Origin: Eunapius fragilis
Lineage: Eukaryota > Porifera > Demospongiae > Spongillida > Spongillidae
DNA: 64,000 bases
Direction of reading: 5' to 3'
NCBI GenBank assembly: GCA_963681505.1
Contig: OY811984.1
Span: forward strand, 780,772 to 844,771
Shown here: positions 1 to 11,306 of the stretch, piece by piece
Numbering within the stretch: position 1 is the first letter of the stretch
Layout: every line of letters begins with the position of its first letter
Program-made: the position numbers and the translations under genes
Notes under the pieces: model-generated
Databases searched by the model: none
What the model was told of the DNA's origin: nothing
What the model saw: only the letters and a program-made list of their open reading frames with translations

Positions 1-103
1 CAGGCGCTGTGTGCCAGTCAGCGTAGCTCTATTGATGCACTCACTGAAGAAGTAGGCAGGTAAGTTGTGAAGACTTAGAGTGTGACTGCAGTATAGGTGT
101 GAA

Positions 104-141
<38 letters not shown>

Positions 142-873
142 CCAGGTACAAGAATTTGGAGGAAAAACTCTTTGCAGAGAAAGAGGACCTCTGCTCCAAG
201 TACGAAACTATTTTGGAGGAGAAGGCAAAACTTTCCAAAGTGCGTCTTGTTTTTGTCTGTCCATACTTTACATCCTCCCTCTCCATAGCAATGTGAAAAT
301 CTTGCCAAAGAGAATGCTACAATAACAGGCCATCAAAATCTTCGTCAGCGTATCCAATACCATGCTACAGTTAAGATGGAAAATAACAAACTCAAAGAGG
401 TTAATAGTATTGATGCAAATTGGTTAAATATATTATGGGGTTAAAAGTTCAGGGGTTAAAAATGACAACATAGTTCAGGGGTTAAAAACGGCACAGTATT
501 TCAGGTTACAAAAGGTAAGGTACCGTATCATTGGATGGGTTTCTGAAAATTCCCAACATGTGGGAGGAATAGTTTCCAATAACCCCCAACCTTAAAAGGT
601 ACACTCAGTCTGCTAGTTGTAAGTTAACATTGCATACTCTATCAAGGGTGATGGGAGAGAGGGCTCAGAGATACATTTTTTCCCTTTTAGGAGGTGATAC
701 AGTTGCAAGCCCAGTTGAAAAAGAAAACAGAAAAACTGAACCATTTCTGTAAGTTTTTGGAAGATAATGAGCTGCTTGGACCAGGGAAGTCTGTTCAAGC
801 TTCTGCTCAGAAACTGTCAACTCACACCTTGTCAGACTCTGATGACAGCAAAGAGAATATTGCACCTTGTTGA
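1..873 (+). CDS. 3' part of a KIF15/HMMR-like coiled-coil protein gene
   Basis: Four coding exons are visible and the 5' part lies outside the window: 1-59, 146-239, 289-399 and 691-873, stop TGA at 871-873. Every junction keeps frame (phases 2, 0, 0) and has GT/AG. The peptide is charged and heptad-like (YKNLEEKLFAEKEDLCSKYE) and continues with GHQNLRQRIQYHATVKMENN and then a Lys-rich helix. The HQNLxQxIxxxxxxKxEN block is what I recall from the C-terminal coiled coil shared by HMMR/RHAMM and kinesin KIF15, both spindle-microtubule proteins. The last residues contain SKENIAP, a match to the KEN degron. The downstream gene is convergent, 261 bp away. Without the N-terminal part I cannot say whether a kinesin motor is present, so the symbol is left open. 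Exon structure is firm; the family call is moderate. Confidence 0.72.
104..142. repeat. (TG)n microsatellite at a splice acceptor
   Basis: TG dinucleotide run inside intron 1 of the KIF15/HMMR-like gene. It ends directly in the TCCAG acceptor of the 146-239 exon and so takes the place of the usual pyrimidine tract. Confidence 0.9.
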
Positions 874-1134
874 CAAAAGTTCTGTTTTTTTGTGTACAGG
901 TGTCACACCCACTTTCTCATCCCCAGTCCTATCTTTCAACTACATATACATTTCTGACAAAACGAATTTTAATACAACACACAAGAAAGGACAAAATATT
1001 ACAGGGTCCAGACAAGACATCACTTATTTTAAAAATATTTAAATTTACCCTTTTAAAAAAAAAACCAGCACATGAGCTCAATGAAAGTTATTTTTAAAAA
1101 AAAGGGGACAGAAGGAGGGAAAGACACAAGTGGG

Positions 1135-3164
1135 CTAAGTAACACGAGGAGAAGACCTGTCATTCTGGTCACTGGTCTTCTTAAGGGTCTTGGCTCTCAG
1201 CGCTTGTGCCAGAGGACTGAGGTCCTCTTCGTCTGATTCACTGTTCGATGTCTGATTGGAGGAGGCAATTACATGGTGTGGGGGAGTGGGGGCCAAGCCG
1301 TTTGCGGAGATCAGCTTGGACACAGGGTGGGAGTTGTGGGAGGAACCAAAGTGCGGCAGCTGAGGGGAAGAGTACTGGGCCTCAGCGGTAGCAGTGGTGT
1401 TGGACCGGACCAGGGGCTTCTGTATGCGGGGGGGCAAGGCTGAGGTGGTAGGAATGGCCTCATTGTCCATCGATGCTGCCTGATGCCTAAGGTGTGAGAT
1501 GGAGGCCACAGAAGGGTTAGGTCTCCCCACCTTTGCTGGCACGGCAGGTGACGGTCTACCTAGCGATTTGGTACGTGGTAGGGTTGACGATATGTACGCA
1601 TTTGGCTCAGACTGTTGGGGCGGGAGTCGTGAGCTGGTTGGCTCGGCAACGCTAGGGGGCCGAGTGGTGACGGGTGGTGCTGAATCGGGGATGGAGTTAA
1701 CCCTCTGTCTGGACTTGAGCTTAAACTGCAGCTGTTCTTCCAGAGTAAGGGATCGGGCGGAGGCACTGGTGGTAAGTAGTGGACTGGGCACTGGGCTAGC
1801 CTGAGGTACTGGTGCCAGTAGTGGAGAGGGGGAGTAGCTCTGTACGTTCTCACTTACAGTGGGAAGAGTGGTGGAGTATTGACTGTACTTTGAAATAGTG
1901 GCATATCCACTAAGTAGCTGAGTGGGTAGTGATGAACTTGGAGGGGGTTGAGGGAAGTTAGGAGGGGGTTGAGGGAAGGAGTTAGGAGGGGGTGGGGGGA
2001 AGGAGCTAGGAGGGGGTGGGGGGAAGGAGTTGGGTGGAGGTGGAGGGAAGGAGTTGGGTGGAGGTGGAGGGAAGGAGCTGGGAGGGGGTGGGGGGAAGGA
2101 GCTAGGAGGGGGTGGGGGGAAGGAGCTAGGAGGAGGCGGAGGGAAGGAGTTGGGTGGAGGTGGAGGGAAGGAGCTAGTAGCTTGCATGTGCTGGTGAGGC
2201 ACAGCATACTGTGGACCATACATTCCAGGTGCTGGAGGAGCAGCAGCATATGTTCCCGGGTGATGGGGCGTGGCATATGTTCCCGGGAGAGGAGCGTACG
2301 CTACCGGAGGAGGGGGCGGGGCAGGCGTTCCCGGCGGTGGTGGTGGCGGTGGCGGCGGGGGAGGGGCACCACCAGAGAGTGGAGGTGGGGGAGGGGCAGG
2401 GACGGCCACACTCCCACCTCCAACTGTGCTGGTAGACTCCCTAGAAGAGGTGGATGTGAGGGACGTCCTGCTCCCACCCACGTCCCTGTGGCTCAGAGGT
2501 GGAGAGTGTTGTTTAGCTTGACCCGAGCTCGGAATGGTCCATTGCTGAGATGACATAACAGGTCATGAGTGAAGGAGGGAAGATGGAGGCAGACCATGTG
2601 GGAAAGCAAGAGCCATGAGACACACCGTGACATAGCTGAACACACATAAACAAGTTTGTTAACCGCCACTTACATCAACAAACTGCTGGACTGACTCTGT
2701 GAGGACCTGGGGCTTGGCAGAGGAGGCCTCCATACCAGTTAGGATGCTCTTCAAACCGTCCACATCTCCCATCATGCTCACATGGACATCCTGTCGCCAG
2801 GCAACAGAAAACACAGCAAAAAAATATGAGAGCAATGAAACAAAAATACATAGACAGAATGGACAGCAGGTACCAATGGGAAGTGATTAGGGGAGGGGGA
2901 GGGGAGCACTTCAGTGTTTATGCCAACATATGTGCATCCCTAAGTATTCATGGTCAGTATCCACCAAATGGACGCATGACGGACCACCTGAAGTGTCTGA
3001 CGGGTATGACGGTGGTCTGGAATGCACCACAATCGTAGGAATGTAAACACATCAAACAACAAATAGAACAGTGGGTGCAAGTAATTCTATACCACTGGGG
3101 CAGAATCAAAGGCACTCCACATACAAGACAATGACAGTGTGTGTGTGTGTGTATACATTTGAGT

Positions 3165-3244
<80 letters not shown>

Positions 3245-3557
3245 CAGGCTGCTCCCGCATGCAGGTTGTAGTTAACATGTTATGTGACATAAGACATGGT
3301 GAATATGTGCTAAAGCAACACCTTGTGATGTCAGGTGACATGGGAAGTTTGTAGTAAGACTTCATGTGACGTCAGGTGACATGACAAATATAACGTACAT
3401 TATCCCTTTGATGTGTGCATGCAATCTGCTTCTCACCAAGACACACATACCAGCACGCAATAGCAACACACAACACAACATAGGACTCATCCCCCAACAC
3501 ACAGTTTCTCACAGCAGTACATACATGTGCACAAACGTGTTCATCTCTCTCCGTCCG

Positions 3558-3641
<84 letters not shown>

Positions 3642-5192
3642 CCACCATAACAAGCTTGAAGGCATTGGCTAGTCCGCAAAACCAAAGCCGTTCCTCTACG
3701 ATTGCTCTTGTGATGTACATACGTTCACGAGCCTCCACCGTTCCTATGAGCTGATTGGTCTCCTGCAAATAACGGAAAGCTGACTTGAGTCAAGAGCAAT
3801 GCACCTGCCTACCTCCCCTTGGGTACTCGGTGTGACCGCCAGCAACCACATCCCTCCCCTGTGCCTGTAACCACACCCTCCCCTGTGCTTGTAACCACAC
3901 CCCTCCCCTGTGCTTGTAACCACACCCTCCCCTGTGCCTGTAACCACACCCTCCCCTGTGCCTGTAACCACACCCTCCCCTGTGCCTGTAACCACACCTC
4001 TCCCCTGTGCCTGTAACCACACCCTCCCCTGTGCCTGTAACCACACCCCTCCCCTGTGCTTGTAACCACGCCCCTTCCCTGTGCCTGCAACCACACCTCT
4101 CCCCTGTGCCTGTAACCACAACCCTGTAACCACACCCCTCTCTTCGTACCTGGCACAGCTGATCATACTTTTTCTGTTTCTCGCTGGCTTTGAATGTATT
4201 GTCTACAGATGGACAATGTTGTTGTCAACGTTATAATTAGACTATAAAAATAATCCCTTCAGTACCAAGGTACCACAGTGGACCCTTCAGTACCAAGGTA
4301 CCACACCGGACCCTTCAGCACCCAGTTACCACACCGGACCCTTCAGTACCAAGGTACCACAGTGGACCCTTCAGTACCAAGGTACCACAGTGGACCCTTC
4401 AGTACCAAGGTACCACACCGGACCCTTCAGTACCAAGGTGCCACAGTGGACCCTTCAGTACCAAGGTACCACAGTGGACCCTTCAGTACCAAGGTACCAC
4501 AGTGGACCCTCAGTACCAAGGTACCACAGTGGACCCTTCTGTACCAAGGTACCACAGTGGACCCTTCTGCACCAAGGTACCACAGTGGACCCTTCACTCT
4601 CACACCTTCAGAATGTTGCACACTAACTTTTTATGAAATGCTTCACCTCCTCCTTCCTTTCCCTTCTCCTCCCCTCCCCTTCCTTTCCCTTCTCCTCCTC
4701 CCCTCCCCTTCCTTTCCCTCTTCCTTCCCTTCCTTTCCCTCCTCCTCCTCCCCTCCCTTCCTTTCCCTTCTCCTCCTCCCCTCCTCTTCCTCCCCTTCTC
4801 CTCTTCCCCTTCCTTTCCCTCTTCCTCCTCCCCTCCCCTTCCTTTTCCTCCTCTACTCCCTGATGTAGGAGGGTGTGGAGGGTGTAGAGGAGGTGGAGGG
4901 TGTAGGTAGGTACCTTTCTTTATTGCCTTCTTAACACTTTGCTGGGTCTTCAATGTTGCTTTTCCTGATTCTTTTATTTCCTCTACAATCTTCTGGACCT
5001 CTGTAGAGACAAACACCACACACTCCTGACTGCACTCTCGAATCAGGGCCATGCAACTGTGCCCAACCACTCAGCCAAGCTCCACCCACTCACCTCTGTC
5101 GTGGTCCCTACGTAGCTGGGCTGTTGTTTTCTTCCAGTCTTCCACCTTAACATCCAAAGGCACAAGCACGTTGGAATAAAGTGACCTACACG

Positions 5193-5270
<78 letters not shown>

Positions 5271-5756
5271 TGCATGAAGTAAACATAGGAACATTGCAAC
5301 GGGCACAAACCCAAATAGGAGCCTCTACTCCTCCCCCTCCCTCCCCTACCTCAAGACATAGGTATGTTTGGCCAATTCATTTCACTAAGTCAGCAAACAC
5401 AGGAAAGACAGACAGCTAAATAAAAATGTCTGGACACCCTCCTCCCCTCCCCTCCTCCCTCCTTAGGCTAGTTTAGTTGGTCCGCACAATGCACATCAAA
5501 GCACATGACGACAGACCAGTGGAAGGGAGAAGACAAGGAGGGGGCTCAGTGGATGAATGAGTATGTTTTGGCTCAGCTAGGACACAAGTCAACACAACAG
5601 ACAATGACATCTAGAGGTGGTCTTAGCTACAAGAATTAAAAAAAACCATAGAGTGTAATAAGATTTGGCAATTCTTCCCTTTCCTCCTCCCCAGCATTTA
5701 TCATTCCAGTGGCCAGTGACCAAAAGCCCGATAAAACCACGGAGGGACAACATCTG

Positions 5757-5788
<32 letters not shown>

Positions 5789-6868
5789 AATACATGTAGC
5801 TTTAAATGACCATGATGTAATAGGAATTGCAAAAATTCCAAGGGGGGAGGGGGGGGGGAAGGTTCAACTGAATAATTGTACTGCAGCATACCACGATTGC
5901 TGCAGACAAAGCAGTTATGGTAGCTATGCATTTCAAAACGATTGGGTGCTCCTAATATCAACAACACTTACATCACAGTCTCTCTCATCTTTACTTCAAG
6001 ACCTCTCTGCCATGTGACCAGATTGGTCAGACTAGCACCTATTTCAAATGACCCTGTGTGCCATGACAACAACATATCAATGTCGAACAGATTGAAACCA
6101 AATGTACTACAAAAAAAAAAGATTTCAAAAGTTCACATACCACAGAAAAAGAGGGGAGGGGGTGTGTGATGGGAAAAGTCTAGCAGTTGAAAATATAAAC
6201 GACTTGTTAACATGCTAAGAAGAATGTGTGTCAAACATATTTTTAACCACACACACACACAGACACCACCATAACCTCAATACCTGTCTGCTGCAGTGCA
6301 AGCAAAACACGTGCGACGGTTGAGACATTTTATGCATACCTTGCCCATATGAACGAACGAATGCTGGCACACACGTTGGTTCACTATGCACACGCATACG
6401 CTCAGACACACACGCGCGCGTCCGCACACACACACACACACGCACATATACACACTACGTTCATACATCACACGCGTACATTCGCTGTGACATCACATAC
6501 ACACACGGAAACACACGAGTACGATTTACCTTTGGAACGCACGGCGTGCTCGGAGACCTTCGCAAAACCGTCCACAAAGGAACTAAACGCCGCAATGGTT
6601 TGCCTAAAATAGAACAATGGCGCCATTAACACGGTGTCAGAGGCACTGCAGCCGTAAACTTACTCCAACTGTTTCTGCATGCGAACACCACGAACAAGAA
6701 ATTCCTCCCACAGCGGAATACCATTCTGGTCACAATTAAAACAGAAAATGATCGCTCGCTAAACCGAACGCGCTGCACATTTTCACCCACCTTCATGTGG
6801 TCCATGATACGTCCGAAGGTGTCGCCTATAGCGTTGAACGTTATCTCTTTATCGTACACCTCCGACAT
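1135..6868 (-). CDS. MTSS1: MTSS1-like I-BAR (IMD) protein with proline-rich region and C-terminal WH2
   Basis: Ten exons on the minus strand, in order: 6791-6868, 6664-6725, 6530-6603, 5972-6053, 5094-5185, 4914-5000, 4150-4202, 3646-3762, 2674-2790, 1135-2544. They join in frame to 2172 nt (723 aa), all with GT/AG. Residues 1-254 form an I-BAR (IMD) domain, seen in IPLWEEFLVRGVRMQKQLE, AAFSSFVDGFAKVSEHAV, EDWKKTTAQLRRDHDR and RAIVEERLWFCGLANAFK. This is the order found in MTSS1, MTSS2 and BAIAP2, which bend membranes outward and bind actin. A long Pro-rich part follows (SFPPPPP repeats), possibly an SH3 or profilin target. The end, AQALRAKTLKKT then NDRSSPRVT, fits a WH2 actin-binding motif as in MTSS1. 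The start ATG at 6868 precedes the first helix directly. Length is close to MTSS1 (about 750). MTSS1 versus MTSS2 cannot be decided; one ancestral gene is likely. Confidence 0.9.
1936..2178 (-). repeat. coding minisatellite of the proline-rich region
   Basis: About ten 24-bp units inside the last exon of the MTSS1-like gene. Each encodes an SFPPPPP-S/N type block of eight residues. Unit length is a multiple of three, so copy-number change keeps the frame. Confidence 0.85.
3138..3242. repeat. (CA)n/(TG)n microsatellite
   Basis: A short TG run (3138-3152) followed by a long CA run (3168-3242) in the large intron between the 2674-2790 and 3646-3762 exons of the MTSS1-like gene. Confidence 0.92.
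3558..3639. repeat. (CA)n microsatellite next to a donor site
   Basis: An uninterrupted CA run of about 80 bp. On the gene strand it reads (TG)n and begins directly after the GTGGGT donor of the 3646-3762 exon of the MTSS1-like gene. Confidence 0.92.
3845..4140. repeat. 25-bp intronic minisatellite
   Basis: About eleven units of roughly CCCTCCCCTGTGCCTGTAAC plus CACA. Variants differ by GCC/GCT and one C. It fills the intron between exons 7 and 8 of the MTSS1-like gene. Reading frames through it are periodic and spurious. Confidence 0.92.
4255..4598. repeat. 28-bp intronic minisatellite
   Basis: About twelve tandem units with core CCTTCAGTACCAAGGTACCA followed by CAGTGGAC. Each unit contains the palindrome GGTACC. 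It lies in the intron between exons 6 and 7 of the MTSS1-like gene. Confidence 0.92.
4645..4860. repeat. polypyrimidine/polypurine tract
   Basis: About 215 bp of almost pure C/T on the plus strand (TTCCTTTCCCTTCTCCTCCT type units), so polypurine in the transcript of the MTSS1-like gene. Mirror-like purine tracts of this kind can form triplex DNA. It lies in the same intron as the 28-bp minisatellite. Confidence 0.88.
5191..5275. repeat. (TG)n microsatellite at a splice acceptor
   Basis: TG run of about 80 bp. On the gene strand it is (CA)n and runs into the GTGTAG acceptor of the 5094-5185 exon of the MTSS1-like gene, leaving almost no pyrimidine tract. Confidence 0.92.
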
Positions 6869-6996
6869 GACGAACTATTGGGGTAGAGGTTCGTGCGACA
6901 GTGCACACTGCTAATTCCTTAACGCCCTTCTCTCCTAATTTTTCACAGGCGACGAGATATATCAGAGATTCCGGAGCGAACCGGAAACACGAAAGC
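6869..6996. promoter_or_regulatory. shared bidirectional promoter, MTSS1-like / TMEM18
   Basis: Only 128 bp separate the start codon of the MTSS1-like gene (minus) from that of TMEM18 (plus). Any 5' UTRs and core promoters must lie here or in the 5' exons. No TATA box is evident. The call rests on gene geometry alone. Confidence 0.55.
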
Positions 6997-8329
6997 ATGG
7001 CCGACTTGGAACTATTGATGAGAGTAATTGAAAAGGTAGCGAGTCTTAAAAATGCGATGCACATGGATAGATGGTGGCGTCCCATCCGTAGGTGGACTGG
7101 ACAGAACCGTGGCTTCTAGCCCTGATGGGGTTTCACACATCCGTCTTTGTGGTAATTGTTCTTTTTCGTCGGCACCAGTTTGTGCAAGCTACACTCTTGG
7201 CTTTGCTAGGTCAGTCAATGAAGGAGTAGCATAAATAATTGTTTTATGTGTGCATACTGGCGCGATAAGAATACTACCACATTACCCCCTCGTACCCACG
7301 TGTCAACAACCTTCGAGAAAACGCATGTGTATGTGTGTGTGTGGGTGTGTGTGAGTATGTGCGCGCGCGAGTGTTTGCGCTTGTGAGTTTGTGTACATGT
7401 AAGAGTTTTTGTGCCTTTCATGAATGTTATTGAACAAGTAAACCGCTATGGGCATTTCGCCGTACGTCACAAAAGGCGCGCGTAAAGTAATTACATCGTA
7501 ATAAATTACATTTATTGTAACTGATGGGCGTGGTCTACAGAGAGGGTAATGCTCTATTTAGGAACCTCAGAAAGGGGAGGGGATTTCGACCTTTACGGAA
7601 CATAAAACATATAAAGTATACAAGGGTTATCTGTCCCCTGGCCTTCATGTTCACTGGTATTCCCCTGGCCTTCATGTTCACTGGTACTACCATGAGAACA
7701 AGGATCCACCAGGCCTTGTGCTCTCACCCCTCTCCACCCCATCCCCCCACCACCACCAGTTATATGAGTTTTAGCATAATGGAAGGTTTACAAAATTTGT
7801 TTGGCCCCCATATTTGACACCTTATAGCAGAACGGATGAAAACAACACACACACTGCACAAAACAGTGTCAGCCACCTTGTATGGTTGTTTTTTGTTTCT
7901 GTTTAATTCTTATCACCACAGGTGTGCTCTGCGTAGCAAGTGAAAGGGTTAACCAATGGGCTGCACTCAATTATCGGTAAGTGGGTGTGTCCTCTTACAG
8001 TCACACCCACTGTGCCCCCCCCCCCCTCCCCCCCCCCCCCTCAAGGAAATTTGCTGGGCACCAGTACTTCGATGCAGGAGGCTTCTTCATATCAGTTGTG
8101 TATTCTGCCCCTATGATATTCAACTGCCTGGCCATTGTGGTATGTGTCCATCTCCAGAGGTAACTTGCTCCACCTACTTCAACCGTTCCTGCCCCGCCCC
8201 CTTTTACTCTGCCCACAGGTATCGTGGTTGCACCTTACCTGGCAGTTGCTTGGGGACCTGGCCAGGGTCAAGGCCAAGCAACGATACAGAGCTTACCAAC
8301 CACTGATAGACAGTAAAAAGCAGAAATGA
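6997..8329 (+). CDS. TMEM18: TMEM18 family nuclear-membrane protein
   Basis: Five exons: 6997-7087, 7120-7209, 7922-7976, 8046-8139 and 8219-8329, joining in frame to 441 nt (146 aa; human TMEM18 is 140). All introns are GT/AG. Exon 2 gives PLMGFHTSVFVVIVLF, the first membrane segment. Exon 3 gives GVLCVASERVNQWAALNYR, matching the E-x-x-N-x-x-A-x-N-x-R signature of the family. Exon 4 gives QYFDAGGFFISVVYSAPMIF, nearly the vertebrate block. Exon 5 encodes the last membrane helix and a basic tail ending SKKQK. TMEM18 is a small multi-pass protein of the inner nuclear membrane linked to transcriptional control and body weight. The first intron is only 32 bp, so the exon 1 end (donor GTAGGT at 7088) is the least certain point. 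The next gene is convergent, 186 bp away. Confidence 0.92.
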
Positions 8330-8340
8330 AACAAACCATG

Positions 8341-8352
8341 TGTTGTGTGTGT

Positions 8353-8417
<65 letters not shown>
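8341..8417. repeat. (TG)n microsatellite
   Basis: TG run of about 75 bp in the 3' intergenic space between the convergent TMEM18 and minus-strand DOK-like genes. Confidence 0.92.
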
Positions 8418-8418
<1 letters not shown>

Positions 8419-8515
8419 ATATGCGTGCAAATGTTTGTGTGTGTACTATTTTAGAACCTAATGTCACATACAAGACCGTTGTCCAACGGTAACTGCCTGT
8501 TGGTTACCGTGGTTA

Positions 8516-9326
8516 CTAGGTGCTGTCATCGCTGTCCAACGACAGTGTAGCGGTGCTGTGGTCTTCCTCGTCTATACGAGCTGGCAGGACGTAGAACTGA
8601 TGTGGGTGTATGTACTCTCCGTCCTCTGTTTCCTCCTCTGGAGTGACCGAGTGATCACGGGGGCAGGGAAGAGGAGGGGTGGGAAGAGGGTCCCTGCACA
8701 ACTCCACGTAGTCGGAGACGGGGTTCTCCCTGAGGTGGTAACGCAGCGGCATGTACTCTCCCGCTGACTCTTTCGGGGGCAGGGGCGGGGCTGCAAGCAT
8801 CCCTCTGGGTTGCGAGGGAGAGCCCCTTGTGACATTGAGGGACTGGACCCTCCTCATGGTTGCTTCAGGTGAGGGAGGACTGGACACGGAGGAAGGGCTG
8901 CGTGTAAATGTGGAGTGTTTCTGACGGACCATTTCGGGCGCTGACACGATGCTCAGCCGACCAAGGCTTGCTCCACCCACTGAACACTCGGACCTTCCTG
9001 ATACTGACCCGTAGAACTGGTCTGTGTGTGTGGAGGACTGGGATGGGGGGCGCGTCTGGGGAGGAGTTTCCTTTTTTGACGCGCTTGCATCGGCTAAACA
9101 ATCCCTGAGCTCCCGCTGCCGAGTTGAGCTCGCTTTCATAGCTTCCTTGACGGCAAGAAACAACTTGAATACCAGTTGCCCAGTGAAAACAAACATCCCT
9201 TCTCCAGTTTTCGAGCATCTTGTATTAGAGCAGTCATTGTTGAATGAATTTAAGAAGAATGAATACTCAATTTAGGACATACACACCTATTCCTCTCACT
9301 TTCACATACACACATGTTCCACTCTA

Positions 9327-9378
<52 letters not shown>

Positions 9379-10126
9379 GTATACCTTCCAACTTCTATTT
9401 CCAGCTGGTCAGAAGTTTGATGGTAATGAACACGCCTCACGTCTTGCAATGACCACTCCCACTCCAGGTGTCCGCTCATTCCCCATATCTTGAACTGGGC
9501 GGGTGGGCTGAACTGGATCACGTGCTCTCCTTCTAGATCTTTGTGCTCGGGGCACTCAAGAAGGACCTGGTAGCATTCTGTAAGAAGAAGTATCTGGTTA
9601 CTTCCGCCCCTCTCCACTTATTGACAATAACATTTAGTATAGGCTATTTTTTAAATCGTTTATATTATTGGGTTCCGCCGCCTACCGAGCATACGTTCCA
9701 AAGCTTTATACCACTGCTCCATCTTCGTAACTGACTCAAAGGACAGGCAGATAGCGTAGGCACGGAGGGAGATGATCAGGTGGTTGTCATGTTCTCCGTG
9801 ACCGGTGAACTTTTGCACCGAAAAGCTGGTCAGTTGGCATTTGCTGATTTCGCTTTGTTTATTGGACAGCCAGTCGGTCTCCTTTTTGCAGTAGTTCAAG
9901 GAACACTTTGAAGGCGAAATGTTTGCGCTCAGCACCACCCAGCGACGCTTCCATTTCTGAAAGCGATTAAAGAGGTATTCGTCACAGTAGACGGGGCAGG
10001 CGCAATAGCGCGTTTGAAACCATAACCGGCTACCTTGTAAGGTTTCTCAGGTCGGTGCTCGCGACCGGTCTTCTTCGAGTCCACGACATGACGCACGTAC
10101 AAATGTTCGCAGAGGTCTTGGTCCAT
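8516..10126 (-). CDS. DOK-like PH-PTB adaptor, divergent minus-strand copy
   Basis: Four exons: 10034-10126, 9686-9956, 9385-9577 and 8516-9218, joining in frame to 1260 nt (419 aa). Residues 1-121 hold a PH domain with the invariant C-terminal Trp (KMEQWYKALERML). Residues 122-215 are an IRS-type PTB with WEWSLQDVRRVHY carrying the Arg pair expected to bind phosphotyrosine, ending TGEGMFVFTGQLVFKLF. The tail has candidate SH2-docking tyrosines YGSV, YMPL, YVEL, YIHP and YVLP in a Ser/Pro-rich context. DOK proteins are recruited to membranes and scaffold RasGAP, Nck or Csk after Tyr phosphorylation. The PTB is only about half identical to copies A-F and the tail is unrelated, yet the PH exon is nearly the same at nucleotide level. 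The gene is head to head with copy A. IRS-like is the alternative family; the short spacing between domains fits either. Confidence 0.86.
9330..9377. repeat. (CA)n microsatellite beside a donor site
   Basis: CA run that on the gene strand begins a few bases after the GTATAC donor of the PTB exon (9385-9577) of the minus-strand DOK-like gene. Confidence 0.92.
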
Positions 10127-11306
10127 TCGAGCCTACCACAGCAACCCCCTCTTGCTCGCTCCCACTTTACGCTTTTGTTTACATATCGGCTGCCTTATAG
10201 TTATTTTACAAATACCACTCACAACCACAAGCTGCCTTTTACAGAAAGGGTTACATGGGGGGTATGAACCTTAGCGTTGCATGCCGAATCATGTGACGTG
10301 TAGGTGATATGGTTTTGTCCCACCTGCCTGTTGGAGGAGAGAGAAGGAGGAGTGTGTGTGTGCATGCGTGTATACAAGTGTTCCATGGGTACAATTCGAT
10401 GAAAATGGATGTTTTCCTTTTCAAGTAACATCACTCAGTGATCTGCACTCAATCAACCTCATCACCCCTATACCCCCCATCTGTGTGGCTCCACGGGAAC
10501 CCACACATCTGTGCATGCATGCAGCTCCACCCCTTCAAACTTCCATGGCAACCCAAATATATGAAGCATTTTAGCACTGAATCATTAATTAAATAGAAAT
10601 CTAATATTAGTGACATGCATTACCAGAGAGAACCTAATATATAAGCCATGCATCCGACATGCGCATGCATGCATGGTGCACACTTTGCATAGCACCATTG
10701 GCTCTCAAACTGTACTGGGGATCTAACCCCATTAGCCCCATGTAGTTATGATACTATATAACCACAGCATTTCGCATGGTAATGAGCTAATAGCAAGTCA
10801 CTCAGCCAGTTGGGAAAAGTGTCCATGTCCATGCCCAATGTCTCCTTAACTCCACCCTCCGATTTGCACCTGGCACATTCTCTTATTCTGACAGACCAGG
10901 GTATTTTATTCCATGCAGAGAATCAAGACAGGGTCACAGGGTGTCCTATATTTTACATGCGCATATATACATGTCATATAGGTACACACTATAAATATAT
11001 GATAGCCTAACCTGGCATGGCATCCGTGGTTTACGCAATCTTAAAAAAAAAAACAAACATTCACACCTGCATGGTCCATTCGTTAAATACTGTATCCGCT
11101 TATAGTGTTAATTAGCACATGCAGTTTCTGTAATTACGTAATCTTTTGAGCGATATCGTTCTATATAACGATAGTATGTAACCGGAACTACTTTACGCAT
11201 GCATGTATTCGTAGTTTACAATAACAGCTAGAACTGATATAAGTTTGTTAAAAACTGCATCAAATGGTAATGCATCAGTGCAGTAAACCATTCGAAAGTG
11301 TAGCGA
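10127..11306. other. divergent intergenic region between two DOK-like genes
   Basis: 1180 bp between the start codons of the minus-strand copy and copy A. It has several GCATGC/GCATGCATGC palindromes and AT-rich stretches, but no coding exon I can support. Promoters of both genes are expected here. It does not resemble the conserved upstream block of copies B, C and E. Confidence 0.5.

Noticed and set aside
1499-2553. Plus-strand ORFs opposite the last MTSS1-like exon
   Set aside because: They are shadows of the proline-rich coding minisatellite on the minus strand.
3744-4166. ORFs of 109-140 codons on the minus strand
   Set aside because: They are three frames of the 25-bp intronic minisatellite; the real exon here is only 4150-4202.
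4278-4868. 196-codon ORF on the plus strand
   Set aside because: It is made of the 28-bp minisatellite and the C/T tract inside an intron of the opposite-strand gene.
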